From contig JAIVFH010000126.1 of assembly GCA_025765595.1 (NCBI GenBank), positions 24,633 to 88,632 on the forward strand: DNA of 64,000 nucleotides, given 5' to 3'. Source of the stretch: Obelidium mucronatum. Lineage: Eukaryota; Chytridiomycota; Chytridiomycetes; Chytridiales; Chytriomycetaceae. The position numbers and the translations under genes were made by a program. The first letter of the stretch is position 1. Each line of letters opens with the position of its first letter. The notes under the pieces are model-generated. The model was not told the DNA's origin. It saw only the letters and a list, made by a program, of their open reading frames with translations, and made no database searches. This document shows, piece by piece, positions 22,060 through 33,540 of the stretch.

Positions 22060-22379
22060 ATTGTGACTTCTTGCCATCTCCCAATCTTTAGATGGCTCTG
22101 ACACTTGATGCAGTATGTAAACGGAGCTGACAGGATAATAGGTACATTTGGGGTAATTGTTTCGTGAATTCTTGAATCAAACACAGCCTCTGCAGTTTGT
22201 TTGGCTGCAAGGATGGGAGTGCCAAAAGAAGTGGCAATAAGCTGAATGAAATCCTGCAAACGGAGTGTCTTGTTGTAAGTCTTTTCAAAACTGCTGTAAA
22301 TTGAAAACTCAGCTTGGAAGGCTGGAAACTGTTCTGCCAGCTGAGCTCCCATCTTGACATGTGAGGCAGGGATTTTCAT
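22060..22379 (-). pseudogene. KDZ-1 transposase, N-terminal CxC5 fragment
   Basis: Minus-strand start MKIPASHVKMGAQLAEQF matches the other KDZ-1 copy (32,978), continuing to APFTYCIKCQSHLKIGRWQE, where it is cut at the junction with the composite block. The rest of this gene is at 11,167-12,213. It is divergent to ORF2 at 22,569, the same arrangement as in the 29.4-34.8 kb element. Confidence 0.8.
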
Positions 22380-22568
22380 TTTTTTCGGCAAAGTTTTTTC
22401 CACATGCAATCACCACCACCACTGCCAGGTACACTGCAATCCCTCAGAGTCACCAACAACCCAAACCGGCTGTCCATCCAGTTCTCTTTCGATGAGATCA
22501 AGAATGGCTTGTGGAAACAAAGCCTTGGACGACAAGAAGACCATCTTCATCTTGTGGAGTGATCTGTC

Positions 22569-24020
22569 ATGGAAACCAAAGGGTCTCCTAAAGAGCTTGT
22601 AGAGGAGGCCACTGAGGCATTGGACAAGATGTTGAGGTTTGGGTTTATTTGTTTGTGTTTGACATGTGATTGCTGACACACCACTCCCAACCACAACAGA
22701 TACATCAACTCCAACAACACATTGAAGCTAGTGTTTTTGGATAAAACCAAATGTGCAATCCACATCCCTGGGCTGAAGAACAAATCCCTGGCAGAAGTGT
22801 ACAAGTGGATCAAAGACACAAACCAGGATTTAACAGCACTGGAGGACCTCTGCTTCAGTGGGATTGTGGATCTAGATGGAAATCATTCCGAAAATGATGA
22901 GGAACGCGTATATGGTGTCTGATTATTTTTGCTGTGATGCGGTATTTGTCTCCGATTCGCGATCCGATTTGGAGCTGATTTGGAGCACTAATAGTAACCA
23001 ATTTGGAGCACTAATAGGAATCGATTTGGAGCGCTAATAGGTGCGCACTTAGAGCCAACCTCACCCTCTTTAATGTTCTAATCATCTAACACTTTTTTAT
23101 TATTTTTTTATCTTTCAGCTAGAAAAGTTTCAAACAACAAGTACCATGTTGTTTTTGCTCCTACTCCTGCAGACACCAATGCCACCAAGATTGCCAAGAA
23201 GGCTACTGCTTGTGCCGCAAGACAACAGGCTGCTCATGAGGTTAGGTCTGATAGTGAACCTGATATTCCTCCTATCAGCCAGCTTCCAGGCTCTGCTGCA
23301 GAAAACGAGCCTAGAAGAGCTATCAAGTCTAAAATTTCATTTCCACTCTTGGGATCTGATGATCTGATTGGTTTGGGTATTTATAGTCTCATTTTTTTTG
23401 ATTGAATTACAAATATTTTATTTAATTATGTGATAGGAACTCCATCCAAGCAAGCTGGTTCTTCTTCTGATTCCACAATTCCGGCTCATACTTCTCCAAG
23501 TCCTTCAAAGGCTAATCCTACTCCAGCTCCTCCTGGTTCTGCTAAGACTACTCCTGGTGCTGGCAAGACTGCTTCTGGTCCCCCATCTGTTTCCCCCAAG
23601 ACTTTGACCAGTTCTGCTTCCAAGGCTACTACAGTTCCCAAGGCCACTACAGTTCCCAACACTGCTACAAAAAATTTTCGGGCTTATGCTGGAGTCTTCT
23701 TTGCTGATTTGGCATTCCAAAGAGTAAGTTTTTATTTTAGCATCAGTTCAAGCAATTTCTTTTAATAATCCTTTATTTAATTATACTAGCTCTTTCCAAA
23801 AACGTACACAAGCTACTTTGACAAAGAAGATTGCATCTTCTCTTACAGCGATGTTAGGAAGCACATGTCAAAGTTCAATGCAAGATTGGTCCCTAGGCAT
23901 CAAATATATGCTTGGAGTACTACAGGTTTTCAAGATGTTGAAAAGTACTTTCAAGGGTACCAGGAGGGTGTATTGGGAAACTCTTGGAAGAGGCAACCTG
24001 TTCAGAAGAAATCCATGTGA
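22569..24020 (+). pseudogene. ORF2 of KDZ-1, internally deleted copy
   Basis: It starts METKGSPKELVEEATEALD and is spliced to YINSNNTLKLVFLDKTKCA, LVFLDKT, DLCFSGIVDLDGNHSEN. An intron (about 22,918-23,118) holds word arrays, then KVSNNKYHVVFAPTPADTNA and a Ser/Thr/Pro/Ala-rich linker follow. After PNTATK it jumps straight to FRAYAGVFFADLAFQR and the C-terminal end. The copy at 29,894-32,788 has about 1.45 kb more at that point, including the acidic region. Function is unknown; see that entry. Confidence 0.75.
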
Positions 24021-24480
24021 TATTTTGTGTGTTGTTTTTCTTTGATTTTTCTTTGATTTTTCTGGGTTTTTTGGGGGGTTTTTCTGGTTTTTTTGGATTT
24101 TTCTTTGATATGTGGATAGTTGAATAAAAAAATTCTTGGAAAATTTTGTTGACCCTTTAAATGAATTTATTTTAGATTTCTCTTGGAATAAAAAAATTCT
24201 TGGAAAATTTTGCTTGGTGTTTTAAGTTTAATAGTGCTAATAGGGCCTCAATAGGAGTCCTACCAGGAGTTGTATTAAAGCTATTTGGTTTCCAATTGGC
24301 AGAGCAAAATGCTATTAGGAGTCCTACTAGGAGCAGACAAACACTACTAGGAGCGGTCCTATTTGCTCATTTGCAATAAGGAGCGCTACTAGAGCCCCTA
24401 ATCGGCCCTGATTAGGCTCCAAATCGGACTAAATCCTAATTGGACCCAATTAGGAGCCCCAAATAGTGCCTGAATTGGAT
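24021..24480. repeat. A-type subterminal word array of KDZ-1 (degraded end)
   Basis: After the ORF2 stop come TTTGATTTTTC repeats, then words such as CCTAATCGG, CCTGATTAGG and GGAGTCCTACTAGGAG. It is homologous to 29,410-29,715 (inverted) and 40,860-41,150. The expected tip GTGCCGCTCGGACCCC is not intact; sequence after GAATTGGATCCC is unrelated. Confidence 0.7.
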
Positions 24481-24641
24481 CCCGTGCTGACGCTGCCCAT
24501 TATGGATGTCCCGTCCTTGTTTGTTGAGACTGTGATCACAGCATGCAGGTAACCAGAAGGAATGACGGAGAGATCACCAGGCCTCTTTACAAAGCAGATC
24601 CTTGCTGTGTATGTGCAGAAAGGATCCGCCTTCAAAGCCAT
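24450..24641 (-). pseudogene. Possible JmjC/cupin-like fragment
   Basis: The minus frame reads CFVKRPGDLSVIPSGYLHAV followed by ITVSTNKDG, which resembles the C-terminal metal-binding strand of JmjC/cupin proteins (PGD, then PSG, then H). It is about 60 codons long with no flanking domain. It sits between a KDZ-1 end and family X sequence, so it may be cargo or a cut host gene. Weak evidence. Confidence 0.35.
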
Positions 24642-24669
24642 GGAATTTTTCTTTGATTTTTCTTTGATT

Positions 24670-25030
24670 TTTGCTCAAGGACGCCATGGGGCACATCCAC
24701 AACCAACCTCACAGCAATATTTTGAAGGCGCGCGGCAATATGAAAGTCATTATAACCTGTGCTCCTGGACAGGAGTTGCAGTCGGCATCAAGGACAAAAA
24801 AGTAGCCAACAGGCTGGCTGTATTTGGAAAGGAGATCATCAAGCCAGAGCTGTTGCCCCACTTTGAGGGCCTTCAGCGGCTGTCTTTGGGATCTTCATGT
24901 CCTTGTTTCTCAAGTGCTCAAACGACGGGGACTTTAAGTTCCACCTGGACAGCAAGAATTCAACCTTCGGGATCAACTTTAGTGTTGTGGTGGATGAGGA
25001 AGACGCGGTTGAGCAATATGTATTTATTTA
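24670..25030 (+). pseudogene. Family X ORF fragment (unknown protein)
   Basis: Coding-like pieces in two frames: WTGVAVGIKDKKVANRLAVF, then FKFHLDSKNSTFGINFSVVV ending in DEEDA. The DEEDA end recurs at 41,160, where it runs on into a longer ORF. The piece ends in a duplicated TTGAGCAATATGTATTTATT block shared with the 3' ends at 36,553 and 41,534. The frame break shows it is dead. I do not recognise the protein. Confidence 0.55.
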
Positions 25031-25617
25031 CGCAGTTGAGCAATATGTATTTATTTACTATCCATTTATTTAATTATATTAATAATAAACAGCTGTTTTC
25101 CTTATTTTATACATTTTTTGCGATTTATTCTTGAGTTTTAGTGATGGTTGAGGGGTAGCGGCCTGTGAACCAGTGGCTTGCAGCTTGTTCCCCATCCATG
25201 TGCAAGTTGGTCTTTTGAAAGTGTGTGCATGATGAAAAGATCAAAAGAGGTGGCACCATGACATTGTATTTTATGTAAGTGGAGAAAATTGTACTGGGAA
25301 ATCTCATTTCACAACATGTGGACTTCCATGAATTCTGGAAGCGTCGGAGTGAAAACGCCTTCTTGGCACGCTCTGAACAAAAAACTGGAAAAAAGAATGC
25401 GAGTACACCCTAGTATATGGCGTTGAATGGGTCCCCATAGCAAGCCGGACCTTGCGAGCCACTAACAGGCCGCTTAGCAGGCCAGCTCGCAACCTGTGGG
25501 CGCCCCGCGTGCAAGCCGCTATCCAGTGGAAAGCCAGCTGCGTCGCAGCTAGTTCACAGGCCGCAAGCCAGTTGACAGCCAGTGGAGAGCCAGTTGAAAG
25601 CTAGTCCTTACTTTATT
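25030..25617. repeat. Family X 3' end and its GC-rich word array
   Basis: The AT-rich 3' segment (TTATTTAATTAT, AATAATAAACAGCTGTTTTC, GTGATGGTTG) is the same as at 36,560 and 41,535. It is followed by words such as GGCCTGTGAACCAGTGGCTTGC, GCAAGCCGCT, CAGGCCGC and CCAGTTGACAGCCAGTGGAGAG. The array is split by a copia remnant. Confidence 0.65.
25318..25413 (+). pseudogene. Ty1/copia pol C-terminal remnant
   Basis: The frame VDFHEFWKRRSENAFLARSE matches the C-terminal end of the copia remnant at 52,680-52,750 (VDFHEFWKRQSEYAFSARLG) and stops at 25,413. Only about 32 codons survive. Confidence 0.65.
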
Positions 25618-25789
25618 TCAAAAAAGGTTAGAAACAATGAGCAGAAAAGTTTTAAAACCATAACATATGGTATTTAAAGTAATAAACAAAATCCAAAGTA
25701 ACCAACAATAAACAAAAACAAAGAAAGGATGCGCGAAGTTGAAAATAACAAAATATTGAAGAAACAATAAATAAAAAAAAACCCCCCAA

Positions 25790-28501
25790 TCAGCGCTTTG
25801 CCTTCTTGCTTGCGCTTTCTTCCTGAAGCGGCTCCCGCCAATACGCCTTCTTGACATGTTGGTTGTTTGCAAAGGCCTGAACCACTGTGTACGTCTGTGT
25901 GTGGTTTGCGCTGATGGCGGCTTTGCCCAGCCTTGTAGAAGTGCAGGTGGTTGAATGCTTGGATGAAGCTGCCAGAATTGTGGTTTTTGTCAGGAACACC
26001 AGTATAGAACAACAGCTTTTTGGTCCATTCAGCAAAATGACGTTTTGCTAATTCAAAAGTAAACGTCATTCCGCTGTATGTCGCGAAGAAGCACTTGTAC
26101 TTCAAGAAGATCTATAGCAAAGTCAGAAAACGCAGATAACAATCAATAAACATGCAATCACCTTTTTCATCTCCTCATTGTACAAGTGGAGCCCAACGTA
26201 TGCATGTCCAGACTCCTTCTTGTCAGGGAAGTTGACCAACCCAGTCTCCTGCTTGACCATTGCCCGGATCTTGTCCTTCCATATGTTCCCTTCAGCCAAC
26301 AGCTTGCAGTAGATGATCGCATACTTCATCACATCATTGACTTGCTTCTCCTTCACTCCTCCCAAACGTCCCACTGGTCGAAACACAATTGACGACTGCG
26401 TCGAAGTTGATTCCATTGAATCACGGCGGGAGCTGCCGGAGCCAGAGCTTGGAAGCATTGGAGTTGAGTCACAACGGCAGGGCGAGCAAACACCAGCCCG
26501 GGGTCCGAGCGGCACGCGCGATTCGGGGTCCGATTAGGGCCCGAATAGGAGGCCGACTAGGAGTCCTAATCGGACCCTATTAGGAGCTGGACCGATTAGG
26601 CGTCTAATAGGGCGCTATTAGGGGTCCTAGTGGCACTCCTAATCGCAAATGAGCCAATCGGACCTGTCCTTATAGCATTTGTTAGCTCTTAATAGGAGTT
26701 CTAATAGCCATCTTTTAAAAGGTTTTCAGTAGTTAATGTGCATTTTCTCATTTAATGCTATGTCCTATTCGGAAGTCCGACTAGGAGAAAGAAAACCCCT
26801 TCAAATAAAAGGAAAAAATAGAAATCTCCTACTGGAAACAGGTTAGGAGTACATTAAGGGGCGGCTAGGAGCGCCAATCGGCGTATTGGCCATTCCGATT
26901 CGGCCCCTTTTCGGGACTGCTCCTAATAGGGCCCTATTAGGACCCTAGTCGGACTCCGAATCGTTTCCCGACTAGGAGTCCAAATCGGGATCCGAATCGG
27001 GAGTGCCGCTCGCTATAGTACGTGGCAAACACTGGTTGCGAGACTATCAATAGAAAGGCAGTTGGTACCCCTTCCCCTGCTCAAACAAATCACAACACAC
27101 TTACTGCTTCTGGCTTTGATGTCGATCTGTCCAAAGACAGCTGTGTATTGAATTACAAATGACAATCGTCCAAAGCCATCTTCGTCAACAAGCTCCACGT
27201 AGTCGCAGCGGATCCGGAATGCTGCGTGACCTGAGAGGACCTTGATGATGTCACTTGGACCTAAAACAGAGTTAATACTCAGAGGATTTGAAGTCTTTCC
27301 GATCCAGCACATACGGAATTTCAACAAGCAGTTTCGTGACTTGTCGGCAATAAGAGTGACTCCGATTTTGGCTTTCGGCAGTTCTGGTGCTGGACTTTCA
27401 ACGACTTCATCTGCTGAATGTTGTTAGCCAAGCAATAAAAACAAATCTCTCACCATCATCGTAATCCAAAGAAAAAGGCTGTGTATCACTAATGGAGCTG
27501 CGGATAGAGCCAGACGACTGCGGCTGGCTTGACGCTCGTTCGTCTTTGTCGTCATCTTTGTCTTCATCATCCAAGTCTTCGTCATCATTGCGAGCGTCCC
27601 GTTTATCAGACTCGCTTGAGGTTGCATGGACATCATCATCATCAGCGCTATTGTCTGCGTCACTTTCAGATTGGATTCCCCGTTCGTCTAGTGAACTTAC
27701 AGACCCTGTTGTGTGATTTAAATGATTAAAATTAAAGAAACCACTTTTAATGACACTTATGTCTTCTGCGCCTTTCCACAGCTGTCTCATCGCGTTTAGC
27801 AGAGCTGGGCGTCTTGCTGTAGGTTTTGCGTGCAGGCTGTTTGGCTGGTGTTGGTGATGCTTGGCGCTTAGTCTTGGACATTAAAAATAAAGAAACATAC
27901 CTGCAATCGTTGGACCAACAATTACAACATTGTCGTCGCTTTCCTTTTCTTCGTCATCGGAACTGTGGAGAATAAAGCCACTCTCACTCCCATCTTCGCG
28001 TTGACGTTGCTCCCTGCGAACTTCATTCCGGATCGCTTCCTGCAGGTTGATCCGCGACTCCCGCAGTAAAACCCTCTGCAAGCGCTCCGCGTTCTTTGAT
28101 CCATCCACGTTTGTTTTGCTGGGTTCTGGGTACAGCTGTGTGGTAAACCGCACCTTGAACATGTTGTTCACATTCTTGCGATCTATAACAGCAAAAAACA
28201 GAGCCTTAGCAATGCATATACACTTAAAGTCAAATAAAACATTACCGTAGATGAATTGCGGCATGAGTTTTCTTGCTGTGTCAAGGTCCAGCTCTTTTCC
28301 GTCAGGATACATGACACCAAACCCCACTTGTCCAGCCAGAGCTGCGAGGTCATCGTCTGTAAGAAACTGAAAAGACTCAACGGTTTTTTTCAGTGTTTTT
28401 AAGACAATCAGGAAGTCCAGGTGTACTACAGTCATAAGCTGATTGTCGTTTTCTTTCAGATGGTAGTTGTACACCACTGGCGCAAAGTTAGTATTCAACA
28501 T
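25790..28501 (-). pseudogene. ORF2-b: diverged ORF2 homologue of a second KDZ family, interrupted by a MITE
   Basis: Minus-strand exons: VVYNYHLKENDNQLMTVVHL, LTDDDLAALAGQVGFGVMYP, RKNVNNMFKVRFTTQLYP, RESRINLQEAIRNEVRREQ, an acidic stretch (DDEDLDDEDKDDDKDE), then PSDIIKVLSGHAAFRIRCDY and HAYVGLHLYNEEMKK, FAKRHFAEWTKKLL-like blocks. Block order and spacing match ORF2 of KDZ-1 (TLKLVFLDKT, ALEDLCFSG, NKYHVVFAPTP, the acidic region, AYVGVYFADLEF), though identity is low. The gene is cut at 26,486-27,032 by a 531-bp non-autonomous KDZ-1 element. The C-terminal end is coding-like in two frames. Function unknown. Confidence 0.6.
26494..27024. mobile_element. 531-bp non-autonomous KDZ-1 element built of word arrays
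   Basis: Left tip CAGCCCGGGGTCCGAGCGGC, right tip GCTCGCTATAGTACGTG, flanked by the perfect 8-bp duplication GCAAACAC (26,486-26,493 and 27,025-27,032). The same tips and 8-bp duplication length mark the 5.35-kb element. The interior is almost wholly CCKAWTMGG-type words with spacers such as GTCC and AGTC. It has no coding capacity. Confidence 0.9.
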
Positions 28502-28503
28502 AC

Positions 28504-28960
28504 TTAAATAAGTCCTGTTAGATATAGTGGGTAGGATAGTGTAGAATGATGAATTAACATTACATGATTATATGCGGCACCAGCTCTCGCATTGCATCTG
28601 TGCATGTGTTGGGCGCCAATTTTGAGATGTTTGGGTAAAACACGTGCCCATGGATTGTAGAAACAATAAATAAAAATACCCCCAGTCAGCACTTTGCCTT
28701 CTTGCTCGCTTTCTTGACATGTTGGTTGTTTGCGAAGGCCCAAACCACTGTGTACGTCTCTGGCTTGCACTGATGGCGGCTTTGCCCAGCCTTGTAGAAG
28801 TGCAGGTGGTGGAACACTTGGATGAAGCTGCCAGAATTGGCTTGCATCGCAACTGGTAGTGTCCCCATAGCCAGACCTTCGCTCCATTGAATTTAACACA
28901 AATGAATTGTGCTTGAATAGTGGGACTTGCTTTGCAACGCGTCCATTTGTCATTCAAAAA
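28504..28960 (-). pseudogene. Extra copy of the ORF2-b C-terminal end
   Basis: Minus-strand sequence at about 28,650-28,880 (STTCTSTRLGKAAISA, QTTNMSRK) duplicates 25,780-26,000 in the same orientation. It is a truncated second copy lying just upstream of the ORF2-b start. Confidence 0.6.
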
Positions 28961-29409
28961 TTAAAATGGAAGACTATAAGAGAAACCAAAGGAAAATTTA
29001 GACTAGACCTCACCATTGTTTGCAAGTTTGTCTGTGTTGAATTAATATTCCAGCAAATTGGAGCGGCACCAGGTCTTACTGGGACAACAGCACAAAAAGC
29101 AGAGAGAAAGAGAAAGCCCTTTCATCATCTGCTTTTTATCTGCAATTCAAGCATTGTCTTTTTCTGTAACTGATGCATTGATGTATTTAGGAGAGAGAGT
29201 GAGTGTGTGGCATAGCGGCAGTTCCACAGGATGGCAATCTTGCAGACAGAACAGCAGACAAGAAGCCAGAGAGAAAGAGAAAGCCCTTTCATCATCTGAT
29301 TTTCATCATTTTCGAGTGTCTGTTTTAATAGAGGTGGCAGAAGTGAATGGCTGGCAATGCGGCAAACCAACTACTGGTACAAAAGACATCAATTTAACAC
29401 CAGATTCGA
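28961..29409. repeat. AAAGCCC-TTCATCATCTG repeats (KDZ-2-type end)
   Basis: Two copies of AGAGAAAGCCCTTTCATCAT near 29,104 and 29,275. The same motif (GAGAAAGCCCATTCATCATC) occurs twice near 34,890-34,960 and, inverted, four times at 37,890-38,080 beside the second KDZ gene. This suggests terminal repeats of that family. No gene. Confidence 0.55.
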
Positions 29410-29429
29410 CAGCGCGGGGTCCGAGCGGC

Positions 29430-29710
29430 ACGCGCGATTCGGGGTCCGATTAGGGCCCTATTCGGGGTCCGAATCGGGCTCCTAATCGGATCCGATTAGG
29501 ATCTAGTCCGATTCGGAGCCTAATCAGGGCCGAATAGGGGACCTAGTAGCACTCCTAATTGCAAATGAGCAAATAGGACTGCTCCTAGTAGCATTTGTCT
29601 GCTCCTAGTAGGACTCCTAATAGCATTTTGCTCTGCGAATTGGAAACCAAATGGCTTTAATACAACTCCTAGTAGGACTCCTATTGGGGCCCTATTAGCA
29701 CTATTGAATG
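29430..29710. repeat. A-type subterminal word array of KDZ-1
   Basis: Words CCGATTCGG, CCTAATCGG, CCTATTCGG, CCTAGTAGG and similar, spaced by GTCC/AGTC/GCCC. The word family CCKAWTMGG is its own reverse complement. The same array in diverged form ends the copies at 24,480 and 41,150. Confidence 0.8.
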
Positions 29711-29893
29711 TAAAACATCTAAAATAAATGCATTTAAAGGGTAAATAAAATTTTACACAATTTTTTTATACAACTATGCAAAAATCAAAGAAAAATCCAA
29801 AAATCCAAGAAAAATTCAAAAAAAAAAACCCAGATAAATCCAAAAAACCAAAAAAAATCAAAGAAGTATCAAAGAAAAACAACACTCAAAATA

Positions 29894-32788
29894 TCACTGG
29901 GTTTTCTTCTGAACAGGTTGCCTCTTCCAAGAATTTGCCAACACTCCCTCCTGGCACCCTTGAAAGTACTTTTCAACATCTTGAAAACCTGTAGTACTCC
30001 AACTATATATTTGATGCCTAGGGACCAATCTTGCATTGAACTTTGACATGTGCTTCCCAACATCGCTGTAAGAGAAGATGCAATCTTCTTTGTCAAAGTA
30101 GCTCGTGTACGTATTTGGAAAGAGCTAGTATTATAAATAAAGGATTATTAAAAGAAATTGCTTGAAGTGATACTAAAATAAAAACTTACTCTTTGGAATT
30201 CCAAATCAGCAAAGTAGACTCCAACATAAGCCCGAAAAATTTCCACAGTATTTCCAAAGTTGGGGAATTCCTTTGACAAGGTTGCAGCAGCAAGAGTTTT
30301 GGTCATTGGTGGCTCTCGATCCTGTGTCAGGTAAGAAAAGCGGATACCAACTTCTTTCACTTGACTAATGAACTTGTCTTGGGTGCCGGTGCGTCCTTTG
30401 GCTTTGGCAACAACTTCAGCAACAGACGTGGGGACTTGGCGACGCTGTTTGGATGAGATGGAAGATGGCTTTTCTTGCAGAGATGGCCCAGTCACAGGTG
30501 AATTAATCAATGGAGAACTTGCAAATGGATCAAACATTGCTCCTAAATACCAAAAATACTGAGAAATATGTTTAAACAAAATGGCATCCTACCAGAATCA
30601 GTGTAGGCAACATCAAAGTAATCAGGGCTGTGTGGATCCAAAGCAATGTCCACCAAAACTGATTCGTCAAAGATGTACTCCTCTTGGCAGAACCAACTAA
30701 CACTGTGGACCTTCCTGCGAAAGTGGGTTGTGGCTGGATGGACTTTTGCAGCAGCCAAAACATCAGCAAGAAAAACTAATAATGGATTGATTGTTAAAAA
30801 TGCACAATAAAGACAACAACTTGGTCTCACCTTTTGCCTTGTTTCCCTCAGCAAGTGTCCCTTCCACATTACAACGAAAAACTGCTCCTTGATTCTGAAA
30901 CTTGCATTTAACAGAAACCATCTTTTTCACCTCTGCTTCTTCTTCTCCATCACTGCCCAAAAGATTCATGACACGTCGCTTCTTTTTGGGATGAGCCTGC
31001 ACTTCTTCTTCTTCATCCACCACATCCTCATCATCCTCAACTTCATCTTCCTCCTCATCTATGTTCTCCACACGACGCTTCTTTCTGTGTACAACTGGCT
31101 CCACCACCTCAATTTCATCATCATCATCATCTTCAATCACAATTGCTTGAACCTTCTTTCTTTGCTGGACTGGTACCTCCCGCTCCTCTCCTGCTCCTCT
31201 TCCTCTTCAGCATCAAGCTCATTTTCTCCACCATCAACATCTTCAATGTCATCATCTTCATCAGCTTCAGACACTTCAGGCGCATTGTCAAGTGGTGTTA
31301 ACTCACTTTCTGAATCGTCAGCATCTGTTGACTTTCTGTGAGTTTCTGCCCAAGCCTTTAGGCTAGCCTTGAGATTATCAATGCTTTCAGCAACTGCGGG
31401 AGATACCACCGTAGAAGCCTGAGATTCGAGAACAGACATTGACTTGGATAAAGCAGTCTTGGAGGCACCAGCAGATCTTGGCTTGAGGACAGCTGTTTTT
31501 GGCACTGGCTTGGAACTGGAATCAGCTGTCTTGTCTGCTTTCTTGGGAGCTGGCATTGCCTTGGACACTTTGGGAGCTGGCATTGCCTTGGACACTTTGG
31601 AAGCTGAAGTAGCCATGGGAACAGTAGTGGCCTTGGACCCAGAAGTGGTACTTTTTGGGGAACCAGATTGAGAAGCAGGAGTAGTATTTGTAGCAGTGCT
31701 GGGAACTGTAGTGGCCTTGGGATCTGTAGTAGCCTTGGAAGCAGAGCTGGTCAAAGTCTTGGGGGAAACAGATGGGGGACCAGAAGCAGTCTTGCCAGCA
31801 CCAGGAGTAGTCTTAGCAGAACCAGGAGGAGCTGGAGTAGGATTAGCCTTTGAAGAACTTGGAGAAGTATGAGCAGGAATCGTGGAATCCGAAGTAGAAC
31901 CAGCTTGCTTGGTTGGTGTTCCTATCACATAATTAAATTAAATATTTGTAATTCAATCAAAAAAATGAGACTATAAATACCCAAACCAATTGGATCATCA
32001 GATCCCAAAAGTGGAAATGAAATTTTAGACTTGATAGCTCTTCTAGGCTCATTTTCTGCAGCAGAGCCTGGAAGCTGGCTGATAGGAGGAATATCAGGTT
32101 CACTATCAGACCTAACCTCATGAGCAGCCTGTTGTCTTGCGGCACAAGCAGTAGCCTTCTTGGCAATCTTGGTGGCATTGGTGTCAGCAGGAGTAGGAGC
32201 AAAAACAACATGGTACTTGTTGTTTGAAACTTTTCTAGCTGAAAGATAAAAAAATAATAAAAAAGTGTTAGATGATTAGAACATTAAAGAGGGTGAGGTT
32301 GGCTCTAAGTGCGCACCTATTAGCGCTCCAAATCGATTCCTATTAGTGCTCCAAATTGGTTACTATTAGTGCTCCAAATCAGCTCCAAATCGGATCGCGA
32401 ATCGGAGACAAATACCGCATCACAGCAAAAATAATCAGACACCATATACGCGTTCCTCATCATTTTCGGAATGATTTCCATCTAGATCCACAATCCCACT
32501 GAAGCAGAGGTCCTCCAGTGCTGTTAAATCCTGGTTTGTGTCTTTGATCCACTTGTACACTTCTGCCAGGGATTTGTTCTTCAGCCCAGGGATGTGGATT
32601 GCACATTTGGTTTTATCCAAAAACACTAGCTTCAATGTGTTGTTGGAGTTGATGTATCTGTTGTGGTTGGGAGTGGTGTGTCAGCAATCACATGTCAAAC
32701 ACAAACAAAGAAACCCAAACCTCAACATCTTGTCCAATGCCTCAGTGGCCTCCTCTACAAGCTCTTTAGGAGACCCTTTGGTTTCCAT
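29894..32788 (-). pseudogene. ORF2 of KDZ-1: large acidic protein of unknown function
   Basis: The first exons are 32788-32721, 32657-32443 and from 32238, with a 204-nt intron full of words. Later exons end in EFQR, LFPNTYTSYFDKED and VEKYFQGCQEGVLA, with a stop at 29,894. Layout: an N-terminal domain of about 110 residues, a Ser/Thr/Pro/Ala linker (about 31,930-31,400), an acidic region with basic NLS-like patches (HRKKRRVEN, HPKKKRRVMN), then two C-terminal blocks (VSVKCKFQNQGAVFRCNVEG; AYVGVYFADLEF). A one-base frame break in the Glu/Arg-rich stretch near 31,160 disconnects the two halves. A homologue (25,790-28,501) keeps the same order. A nuclear transposition partner is my inference. 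Confidence 0.65.
32300..32412. repeat. Word array inside an ORF2 intron
   Basis: Words around GATTTGGAGC, GCACTAATAG and CCAATTTGGAGC lie wholly within the intron 32,442-32,239. The same intron in the copy at 22,918-23,118 is nearly identical, unlike the KDZ intron array. Confidence 0.75.
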
Positions 32789-33540
32789 GACAGATCACTC
32801 CACAAGATGAAGATGGTCTTCTTGTCGTCCAAGGCTTTGTTTCCACAAGCCATTCTTGATCTCATCAAAAGAGAACTGGATGGACAGCCGGTTTGGGTTG
32901 TTGGTGACTCTGAGGGATTGCAGTGTACCTGGCAGTGGTGGTGGTGATTGCATGTGGAAAAAACTTTGCCGAAAAAAATGAAAATCCCTGCCTCACATGT
33001 CAAGATGGGAGCTCAGCTGGCAGAACAGTTCCCAGCCTTCCAAGCTGAGTTTTCAATCTACGGCAGTTTTGAAAAGACTTACAACAAGACACTCCGTTTG
33101 CGGGATTTCATTCAGCTTGTTGCTACTTCTTTTGGCGTTCCCATCCTGGCAGCCAAACAAACTGCAGAGGCTGTCTTTGATTCAAGAATTCACGAAACAA
33201 TTACCCCAAATGTACCTATTATCCTGTCAGCTCCGTTTACATACTGCATCAAGTGTCAGAGCCATCTAAAGATTGGGAGATGGCAAGAAGTCACAATCTT
33301 GGATGCAGATTCAGCTAAATCAGGTCTTCTGTACAAATCCAGCTGTGTGAATTTGAGCTGCAGTATTCAGTTGTATGATGTTGATTCAGTGTCAGAGATT
33401 ACCGAAGGAAACAGCAGCATAGAACATTACCCAATGAATACAATCAGAAAGCAAAACGTCATTGGAATCAATTCTAAATACTACATGACTGTTGCATTTG
33501 CAAATTTGTGGCTGAAGAATGTGCTGTCTGTAATGCTGTA

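Noticed and set aside
22354..22694. ORFs antisense to each other at the KDZ/ORF2 start region (also 32,663-33,003)
   Set aside because: Reading both strands shows only the two divergent starts; the extra frames are shadows conserved because the DNA is duplicated.
26494..27024. CRISPR array or ordinary satellite as explanation of the word arrays
   Set aside because: There are no constant repeats with unique spacers and no fixed period. Words and spacing vary continuously, and the host is eukaryotic.
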